A DNA stretch of 64,000 bases from Crambe crambe (taxonomy: Eukaryota; Porifera; Demospongiae; Poecilosclerida; Crambeidae): positions 2,418,001-2,482,000 of the forward strand of contig OZ004589.1 in NCBI GenBank assembly GCA_963924555.1, read 5' to 3'. Shown one piece after another: positions 48,826-64,000 of the stretch. Numbering within the stretch: position 1 is the first letter of the stretch; every line of letters begins with the position of its first letter. A program made the position numbers and the translations under genes. The notes under the pieces are model-generated. The model was not told the DNA's origin and ran no database searches. It was given only the letters and a program-made list of their open reading frames with translations.

Positions 48826-50441
48826 TCACTGAATATCTTCATATGAATTTTCAGACTCTGCATCTACCTTGGAATGTTGATGATATGCCACATTCACTGA
48901 TGTTATTATAACATTGCCATCATTAGAATGGTCTGTGTTTAGTGTCACTTGATTATAAGCAGTGTTTACTTGTGTCGTCACAATGTATCTCTTCCTATGC
49001 ACTACTTTGGTGATAATCAGTGCTATGTTGATAACTATGACAATGAGTACAACTGGGAGTATCACAGAGACTGTTATAATTGAAGTTTTTCTTAAACTTG
49101 AAGTTGTATTTTCAGTATTAAGGGTGGATCCCTGACTAGAATTAATAGTTGCATCAATAAACTGGGTTGCTGCAGCATGAGTACATAAAATACATAGTTG
49201 AAATATTAAAGTGTTACCATAGCACAATTTTTTCTTACTTGTTGTAGGGCTATGCAGGGTTGTAGTAGGGGTTTGCAGGATTGTTACAGGAGTTGTTGTA
49301 GGGGTATGCAGGGTTGTGGTAGCCTCTGTTGCCTCATCTATTATGATTTTACCATTAAAGTAATAGAAAAAGCATTTCTAGAAAAGCCTGTTAGTGAAAA
49401 AAAAAGATTTTACAGGGGACTGCACAAGTGTGCAGTGCTACAATATGGTGGGGTTAATAATTATCAATCAAATTGCTACAATCATTGGCTACTTACTTGT
49501 ACTTATAACTGCTTGCAGGTAGAGATCAGTTCCCTCTGGTAGTATTTGCATATCATCAGTATTCACTGTTGCTATCTGAGCATCTGTACATTGCCGGAAA
49601 TTCGCATTATAATAAACACTATGGTTAGTTCTTGCCATTGAATCCCGTGGCCGAAATGTAAGATAGAGTGATGAATAACGTGCTGAGTTCTGAAATATGC
49701 AAGCACCAATCACATCATTCTCTTGAACTGTAAACTCGTCACCATTTAGTGGTACTTCACGGCATGCAGGTCTCAATGCTTCTGTCCGTGATATTACATA
49801 TGTTCTATTACTACTCTGAACAAGGTTGTACATGTTGGTGTCAATTCTTCGATAGACCAGCAACCTAGCAGCTACACCTTCTTGTGTACTGTTGCCATTT
49901 CTGAAAGAGGAGCATAAAAACCATGAAGTTATCACACCATTGCATCGAGATGGGGCCTCAAAATTCATGAAAAGTCCAAGTTGTTGGACTGGTTCAAACT
50001 GATTGATATCTGTAGTTGGGTGGCTGGCAGTACCAAAAATAGGACAAGACATTTCAGCACCTGTTTTAGTGATTGCAAAAGTAAGTTATTTCTACATATG
50101 TATATATACATAGCTATGTATAGCTAACAGTTTCTGGTATAGAATTGAAGCACTCATTTCCATTATTGTTTGGACAGCTACAGACAAAAGGTTTACAAGA
50201 ATGTTTACAATGGAACCTCCAATAAATGACACTCCAAAAGAAAAATACAAAGAGGACAACTTCACAAAAGTCTGAGTCCCAGGAGTATCCATTATTCAGA
50301 AGTTCCACTGCATTTCATTTCCATTATAGGACTAGCTAGTAAGCTGAACAATGAATAGCTGATTATATGCATATTGTGCTTACTAATTCTTGATGTGATC
50401 CAAACCATCCCAAGAAGAATAGAGATCCTCTGGACAGTCAT
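48826..50441 (-). CDS. Receptor G: kinase-less partner of RTK-F (354 aa model)
   Basis: Exons 50441-50384, 50060-49497, 49337-49239 and 49169-48826; 1065 nt, phases 1/1/1. Signal peptide [17 protein letters not shown]. The type-1 module differs from F by only a handful of bases over 564. A short Thr/Pro stalk (TLHTPTTTP) follows. A different last exon gives the TM (IITVSVILPVVLIVIVINIA) and an 85-residue-class tail with NTAYNQV, NVAYHQH and NSYEDI. The tail is related to A/B/K tails (paired N-x-A-Y). No kinase. It may be a decoy or modulator of the F ligand; that is inference. Confidence 0.82.
50208..50310. mobile_element. CAGTGGAACC-family MITE in G intron 1
   Basis: Duplicate of the element at 47538-47640, at the same place in the gene. 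Confidence 0.65.
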
Positions 50442-50662
50442 TATGGTATGAAGAGTATAGCTAGTAGTCTAACTCTATAGCAATTAATTTTTTTCATGTG
50501 CAGCACTAGTCACTTGCAAAGAATAATGAATATCATTAACTAATGAATCAGACTTTATATGCATGCTTGGTATTGTACAGACAGTTAGCCTTTTGCCCAA
50601 AAGTGACATGATTATATAAATAAGGAATAAAAGATAAACTATGTGAACAATGGTTGTAAAAA

Positions 50663-56516
<5,854 letters not shown>

Positions 56517-56618
56517 CTAGCTAGCTTTGTTTGCTGTGGTTCATATCATCTGATCGTGAACTAATGATATTCATAGCTGTGTCGCTTACAGTATCTCACG
56601 TGAACATAATGGGAGGAT

Positions 56619-56620
<2 letters not shown>

Positions 56621-56678
<58 letters not shown>
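56621..56678. repeat. (GA)n microsatellite upstream of H
   Basis: About 29 GA units in the H promoter-side flank. Confidence 0.95.
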
Positions 56679-56681
<3 letters not shown>

Positions 56682-57167
56682 GCTTGTAATGAAGTCTTGA
56701 ATGAATTGATGATAAGGTTATCTTAAGTCCCATAATGGGAGTAGCTATTATAGCTAGCATGTATAGTTTTACTTTTGTACAAGGAATATGAGACTTCCGA
56801 TTTCAAAAAAGGTTGGGGTGTGGTTTAAGGTATACAGCTCCTGAGTCGTCCTACTACTCCTTAATTCTGCCAGCAATGGCAGCATGCACAGAGCAGCTCA
56901 TGCACTGGTACTGAACTAGCTAATGAGGATAAGTAATGGTGTAACAGTATATCAGTGTTTACTGAACTAACCATGGACATTTACCGGGTATTAGTAAAAG
57001 GTCCCACTGATATACATGTACCTGGACAGACACATACACGCTACTGCAACAGTAATTATTTGCAGCTTGCCTAATTAAATCTTATTGCAGGCAATATATT
57101 CATGGCTTGTACAAATTGAACTGGTGGGTCTTACATTAAATAAAGTTAATAACATTATTTTATTCAG

Positions 57168-60100
57168 CTATTTATATGTAGTTTGTAAGTCCATGTATAT
57201 CTGCTGCCCCACTTCAAGGGGACCGCCGAGATGCTTAAATTGGGGGTTTGTGTCCAGACTCTCCTGGGGGATTTCTAAGACGTCTTGTTTCTTGATTGTC
57301 AGAGCAAGAATAGCATCTCGGAAGTTGGGTCGTAAGGACTTTTTAAGATTCCTGAGAATAAAAATTAGAAAGCAGGAGTTACTGTTAATGTATAATATTA
57401 TATGAGGCAATGTTGATAATTGCACCACCAATTAAGATACATAGCTAGATGAAACAATAACAAACAAATTAAAAACAAACAGACAAAAAAACAAACCATG
57501 CAAGTCTTTGGGTGCGACATGAGGATTGTAAAATCTGAAAAGCTCATTGACTTCCTTATATGGACTTAAGAAATCCACTGTGTATACTATTGTATTGTTT
57601 AATAACCTCAAGCACTTAAGAGCTATCTACTTCATGTTGCAAACATTCTGCAATCTCCTGTACTGGATTACAACTTAATTATATTTATATACCAGCATTT
57701 GATCATGAAGCTGTATATCTTCCTTGGACAACCAGAAGGAGGTGCAAGACGCTTCCCACTTTCCACAATACTTATTATCTATGATTAAAAATTATAATTA
57801 TAATAATTATAAGTGTGTAAAGACTAGCTAATAATTATGCATGCACGGACTGATAGAGCTGATCTTGGTATGTAGCTAACTGTCTGATGTGAGAGCTAGA
57901 TATGACTACATTCCGTAGCTAACCTCCATATTTCTGTGGTCCTCAAAAGGCTTATGTCCCAGACTCCATATCTCATAAAGTAGACAGCCATAGCTCCATA
58001 CATCACTGGCAGTGGAGTACTTCTTGAATCTGATGGCCTCAGGGGCTGTCCACTTAACTGGAATGAGGCCACCCGATGACATGTAATAGTTTTCATCCTC
58101 CAAGTCTCGTGATAAACCAAAATCAGTGATCTGTATGTAGTAAAATAGTTAGCTACATGATGTTTTCAGACATATTATACAGAGATATTAATTTTTGTAG
58201 CCAAAAATATAGCTCATGTCTCATGTAACATAAACAGTTATAGCATGAAATGAAAAGGTATAGACTAAGAGCTATATTATTTGCATTCACTTTGCCCTTG
58301 ATCATTCACTATAAAATTAGATTTCTTAACCAAATTTCAAACAATCAGTTCTCTGTTGATGCATTAAACTATAGTGAAATTTGGTTAAAAATTAAGAAAG
58401 CTATAACAGTTTTTAGCTTGCTCTAATGCCACTATAAAAATAATAAATGTTCATAGATAGCTATGTGCAATCAGAGAAGCAATTTTACTCATAATATTGT
58501 AACTCTATAGCTAGTACCTTGCAGTTGTTGTCAGGTGACAACAGCACATTTCTTGCTGCCAGATCCCTGTGCACGAATCCTTTGCTGGATAAGTAGTGCA
58601 TTCCGAGAGCCACTTGCTGCGAGAACTGAAGGAGCAATTCGGGAGTCTCTGGCTCGACCAACTGACCAGGACTGTACATGTTCATGGATATATAATTGGT
58701 ATAGTACACATGCAGTACTATAGTAAGAACAGTTCACTTACTCAGGACACATTTCAAGCAGATATTTCCTCAAATCTCCTTCGGCAAGTTCTATAACCAA
58801 GATAATCTGAAAATTGAAATGGTATGGTATGAATGCATGGCAATGTCATTATGACATAGTATAATTAATGGCAAACACACTCTTTATATTAGCTAGCTAC
58901 TCATTAATTCTCATTTAGCTGTAAGTCTTACCGGCTCTTGATCAGTTACCATCCCAAGCATAAGGACTATGTTTGGATGTCTAAACTGAGACATGATCAC
59001 TGCTTCTTGGAGAAATCTCACTTTATCCCTTTCGGATGAACCATGTTTCAATGTCTTCAGTGCAACTGGGACTTCTTCCTGTGAGTTCCTCTTCCACCTT
59101 CCCTCATCAACACTTCCAAACTCTCCAGATCCAATAAACTTTATGACCCTATGAATTAGTAGCAATTGCTGAGGGAATAGACTATATTTAGTTGGATACT
59201 TTGACCAACAGGTCTATAATATGGCATTAAAAACCCTCGGGGTCTATAGTACCAGCATCATGGGGCTAGCTAGGGGCTAGGATTGTTATAGCTCAGGTAC
59301 CTCATTCTCTTTATACATAGCACCAATTATGTCATAGATATAAGTAATCAATGTACCCTGAGAGTGCGGGGTGGGCCAATAATAGTAAACCTGTTTGAGG
59401 CTTAATAGCGACTAAGCAGCTTAGTAACCCTCATTATTCAAGGCCAAGATGATGCTGAAATCTTACTGAATATCTTGTCTGTCTATGTCCATCACCACAT
59501 GAGCTTGTGTTTGGATTTGTGAATACAGTTGCCCTTCCTCTCCTGCTGGTTCCTGGTACTGCTGAAGGCCAGCATATATATCATGTGTTTTACTCTACAA
59601 GCAATGGATACATAAATAATTATGTAGCTATGCAGTGAAAGATAGTCAGTTAAATTAGGAAAGTAGAAACGAAAAATTTTTCAGTGATTAGGATTTTTTT
59701 TGATGCAAAGAAACCAAAGTAGTTATGTTATTGTGAGATATTACACAGCTATAGAGGTACAGCTATAAAACCAATATTATTAGTTAATGTAATAGTGGAA
59801 AACCTCCAATTAAGGATACTCTAAAAGAGGAAAAACCTCTCAACAAAGAACAATATTATTATGCACTTGAACCACCAAAAGAGAACAACCACTCTACAAA
59901 GGATAAAAGGAGGTTGGATCCCAAGAACTTTTGGGAGGTTCCATTGTACATAGCTACATATGCCTTGATAATTGCATACTAGCTATTATGTACCTGTTCT
60001 AAGGGGTCAGAGTATTGGCTCATTTCTACTTCTGAAACATAGGATGCAGACCGATAATTCTGAATAAAAATAGAGACATACGTAATGGCATACAAGAAAA

Positions 60101-63100
60101 TGTAAATTGGGACATTTTCAAGTAGAGTTTCATATTATTTTCATAATTATAGTCTAGTAGTGTACAGTTTAGCTTTTATACTACTTTTGTACATGTTAAT
60201 TAATTTCATGTAATAACTTTTCATAGGGGAAAGTGACTGACTAGCTAGCTATAAAAATTTCAAGATTTATTTTTTATGCTCAAGACAGTATTAGCTAAAC
60301 AGGACGGCAAAAAAATATTCTACACTAGGTTGCTAAAAGTATGCTACATAATATTTTAGCAACTTAGTATAGAATTGCTAAAAGTTGGTATAATACGTAC
60401 AATCATACTTTTAGCACCTAATATAGTACAAGTTACATAGGCAGACTTTATTAATCGGGATATAATAATTATTGTCACTCACAATAGGCTCATATTGAAC
60501 AGAAGAGGATCTGACTAAAGCTGTCATTGATGGTGACATTCCTCTGGACACTGGAGTTTCATAAGATGATGCTAGAGTAGTACCTGTGTAATTAAGGTTA
60601 TCTGCAAGAAAGAAAGGATGATATTCATTATTCGAGATTACAGTGTGAGAGTACAGCTAGTATTATATAAAACTTAAGCTTATAAGAGGCATATTTGCAT
60701 CCCAAGAACAGCAATATACATAATTAGCTATATATGAACCACGAACTGTGAACTCTATACATGTAACACAGTGAGACATAGCATAGGAAGATGATTTTGA
60801 TTAGGGGGGAGGGGGGGAATACCTACATACTACATGACTATAACTTGTTTTCATTAATAATCTAGGGAGCGGAGCCCGTGGTTCCTGTGCCCATGCATGA
60901 TAATAGTTATAATTATACCACATACCAAATGAAGGTCCCACATGTTCAGTTTCTGATGACTTCTTGAAGTTGTACTTTATCCACTTTTTCTTCCAAGCAA
61001 TGACTAGTATCACCACTGCTGAGGCAGCAAGCAAGAGAATAACAAGGAGACAGAATATCACCACTCCAGCCACTCCACCAGAAGTTAATCCACCTGTTGG
61101 TGGAGACGTGGTGTTTCTTCCTATGGAAAATGGTGCCATAGTAGAAGGAGAGGTTGTGGGTATAGCTAAAGATGTTACATCAGGTACTGTGGATATAATA
61201 ATGTTATTATGTCAGTGGAATGTATTATGAATATAGACTATTGTAGCTAATGCCTTGTATTCATAGGTTTCTAATAAGAGTCCAGCACAATGCCTTTTGG
61301 GAAAAAACAATGCCTCTTAGCTATAGACTGCATATTTGCCTCCATTATTGGCAACTAATACAGTATAGCATTTTCTGACTTACACATAATATCTGCATAC
61401 AAGTGGATTGCTAAGGATTGTTGAACTAACTGATCCGAGGACACATTTGAAGGAGATGAGCGACCAATGTTGTTCCTCAGTAATGTATTGTCTTCATCTC
61501 TGCCTATCAGTGGAATAGGATTTGAAGAGGGGAGTAATACACCCACAACATCCCCTCGTCTGATCTCTGTGTAGTTTGCAGGAGCAAGCAGTACTTGTGT
61601 GCAGAAGATACGAGCCAAAGTGTCGACTGGTTGTAGTTCTATCAGTGTCACACTTCCATCCACTACATAGTACTGGTTTGAGCTATTGTCATAATGCCAC
61701 AATGCAACACTGGCAGTGTATGTCCTTTGGTTGGCACTAGCACTTCCAGGGTAGTAGCAATAGTGCCAGGCAGTTACCACACCATCACATTCAGCAGGAA
61801 AATTAATGTTGAGATAAGTTCCTTCCCCTCCACTGTAAGATGATGGAGTTGGATTGTTCCCCACTCTATGAGCACTTTCTCTACCTAAGTTTGTATAAAA
61901 TTTGTAAACAATAATGGAGCCACAATAACATTAACTCACTGATTGTTGCATGTAAGAGTAGCATATTGCGTCTTCTGATTCTTAATCGAGTAGTGTCTAT
62001 AGTATCAAGCTGCTGATCAGTACACCTTTCATATTCGGATGAATCCACTTGGTAATTAAAGTCTGGAAAATAATCAAGTGTAGTCACATACAGAGGATGC
62101 AGGTTTTGACAATCTATTATACATGCTGATATGACATCATTCATTTGGATCTGAAATTGCTGACTTGAGTTTAACATGACACTTTGACATCCAGACACAT
62201 TTAGACTTCCATAGTTTACTGTTAGAGTGAAGACACTGTTGGGTACTGGATGGAATAGAGATGTGGAGGTATTCTGTCGATAAACTAGGAATTTAACTCC
62301 TAATATGTCATCATCAGCCCTACGGTTAGGACGATAATAGCAATAGTTCCAACTAGTGACAGTTCCATTGCATTGTGATGGGGCATCAAAGTTCATGAAG
62401 AGTCTCTCTTGTGTTGAACGGCTTGTTGGCTGCCTGTTCGTACCAAACACAGGACATGATTGAGATTGTGATATCACCCCTATTAATATGGCACAAAGAA
62501 GTTTATGAATACACAAAATAATTTTCTCTTGACTTTCAGAAAAGAGCTACTTCAAATCATGCCCTTGGAATTTTTATAATATAGAAGGGTATTTTTATTA
62601 GCTCTGGCAGGTAAACATTAAAGATACATTTGTAGTTCAATGGTCAAGATGATTATGCTCATGAAATTGTGGCTTTCTGCTTATGAATTCACATATGACA
62701 GATGTACATAATAGCTATCATGCAGTGGTGGAGGAAGTTATGTTTAGGCAAAGTTCCTCGATCCTACCATTATTAATAATAGCTAATTATAATGCAAAGA
62801 GTTTTCAAAATGTACTAATGCTAATAATTATGGTATCTCATGTGGGTCACTGGTTAACTCAGTATAGGTGTATATATCAGTATAGCTGTATAACTATATA
62901 GTTACATGTATTGATACACAACCTTATACCTTTATGAAACTTGATGCGTATTTACTAATTATCAGGCTTTCTTTCATTCAGTATTTCCCTTCAACATTAT
63001 ACTCATGCCACTTAAAGATATTTTTCGTGATTCACCATGTAGCCACACCCACTTCACCCACTTTAATCATACCCATGTCCTGGCCTACCCACTAAAATTC

Positions 63101-63796
63101 TATCATCTGCTGAGGTGAGTCAGCATAATATAATATGCATGTACGTAATATAATATCATTAGTGACTGTTTAATGCAGTAGCTAATTATGGTAGCTTTTG
63201 ATACTTCCACTTATAGTGTTCCCACTGTTAAAAGGACTGCTCTTATGCCTGGAGGGTTGAAGTCCACAAGAGGAGGTGGAAATATGATCATGTGAGCATG
63301 CAGAGTAGCTGTTTACTATACTAGAAACACATCCCTGAGGATGCTTATACAATGACTATCATGAGGACCACCCCAAGAGTAAGATCCTGGAAGATATATA
63401 CACAAGCATTTTGCACTACTTTCAGGTTATCATCCAAACCGACTCTGAACACGAGGCTGGAGTTTAGTCCAACAATTCCACTATTCTCAATCCACCGAAT
63501 CTAGCTATACACCCTCAGGCTGATATTAAATCATACCTGTACCTGAATCTGATAGTCTGAATCATATATTGATGTGCCATTGCATATAGCCATTCCGATG
63601 TGCTCTTTATTAGACGTATATATACTATGCACATAGAGACCCTCCCCTTTCCCACAAAAGAGCTGTAGCTAGCTGCTGCCACCATTGCAGATAACGAAAT
63701 CGCTCACTATCTCTTAGAGATATAGCTAGCTAAAACTATTAACTTACCGGGTTGCACCACAACGAAGCCAACAAGGATAGTTACTAGGAACTTCAT
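57168..63796 (-). CDS. RTK-I: two-module receptor tyrosine kinase (858 aa model)
   Basis: Exons 63796-63748, 62479-61940, 61884-61384, 61186-60926, 60601-60483, 60059-59994, 59594-59467, 59148-58932, 58806-58742, 58671-58518, 58130-57924, 57778-57693 and 57351-57168; 2577 nt. Signal peptide [14 protein letters not shown] in a distant first exon. An in-frame ATG at 62516 ([13 protein letters not shown]) is an alternative start. Module 1: [19 protein letters not shown]. Module 2: [41 protein letters not shown]. Juxtamembrane: DIYAGL, YQEPAG, LYSQI. Kinase: [35 protein letters not shown]. The C-terminus [16 protein letters not shown] resembles H and D. All key residues are present. Confidence 0.85.
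59792..59945. mobile_element. CAGTGGAACC-family MITE in an I intron
   Basis: AGTGGAAAACCTCCAATTAAGG at the left, GGAGGTTCCATTGTA at the right; an internally imperfect palindrome. Confidence 0.5.
60321..60432. repeat. Small inverted repeat in an I intron
   Basis: TAGGTTGCTAAAAGTATG recurs inverted as CATACTTTTAGCACCTA, with internal copies of TTGCTAAAAGT. Possibly a MITE fragment. Confidence 0.45.
62517..63747. other. Intron 1 of I (or upstream region if the inner start is used)
   Basis: AT-rich, no exon or named repeat. It would be promoter sequence if translation starts at 62516. Confidence 0.45.
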
Positions 63797-64000
63797 GGCA
63801 TGGTTTGTACTCTACGTATCTTGCATAACACGTCACATGTGTTCCTCCTCCCACATCTAATAGGTTCTATGAATATGATTATTAGGCCTATGAATAATGA
63901 TCCGCTGATGAAGCTATAGCTAGAGCTATAGCCTATGATTATAGCTAATCATTAGCTAGAATGAACTAGAGTTAGTTAGCTATTGAACAAAATACAGTAT
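63797..64000. other. Upstream flank of I
   Basis: No exon. 63870-64000 resembles 48595-48730 between F and G, hinting that another copy of the array unit continues beyond the window. Confidence 0.45.

Overview
This window looks like nuclear DNA from a demosponge. It is AT-rich, with small exons, ordinary GT-AG introns, many TAGCTAGC-type words and dense miniature transposons. It carries a tandem family of receptor tyrosine kinases whose extracellular modules I cannot match to a named domain. Large lineage-specific RTK families are known from Amphimedon queenslandica, so that genus is my best guess. The species is an inference.

Layout. 1-15 kb (+ strand): three related kinase-less receptor loci, called A (1-907, cut by the window edge), B (3166-4614, 5'-truncated) and K (7454-9585). 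The last exon of K is split by a 4.56-kb Ty3/gypsy-type LTR retrotransposon (9574-14136), which itself carries a 419-bp TIR element. 15-22.4 kb: a gene-poor stretch of foldback and terminal-inverted-repeat elements. 22.4-64 kb (- strand): seven receptor genes in head-to-tail order. From the 5' end of the minus strand they are RTK-I (57168-63796), RTK-H (50663-56516), kinase-less G (48826-50441), RTK-F (42434-47767), RTK-E (33584-41473), RTK-D (25456-30617) and kinase-less C (22453-24847). Relics of an F-like gene (between D and E) and of an H-like 3' end (between F and G) show that the array grew by segmental duplication.

Gene logic. Each receptor is a signal peptide, one or two copies of a Cys/Trp module, a Ser/Thr-rich stalk, one transmembrane helix and a cytoplasmic part. 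The module signature is C-x-[GS]-x-[ILV]-T-x-W-x-x-C, seen 12 times. The cytoplasmic part is either a tyrosine-bearing juxtamembrane segment plus a complete tyrosine kinase (D, E, F, H, I) or a short tyrosine tail (A, B, C, G, K). The signal, ectodomain and stalk/TM exons all join at phase-1 introns, so ectodomains and cytoplasmic modules can be swapped in frame. F and G share an almost identical ectodomain but differ inside the cell. A/B share the stalk-TM exon with D/E but carry a short tail instead of a kinase. This resembles paired-receptor systems of immune or self-recognition type; that functional reading is inference.

The five kinases have identical exon phases, nearly identical exon lengths and intact catalytic motifs. 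My exon models for C, D, E, F, G, H, I and K each sum to a multiple of three. These models were made by eye from splice signals and paralogue comparison; no transcript or database search was available.
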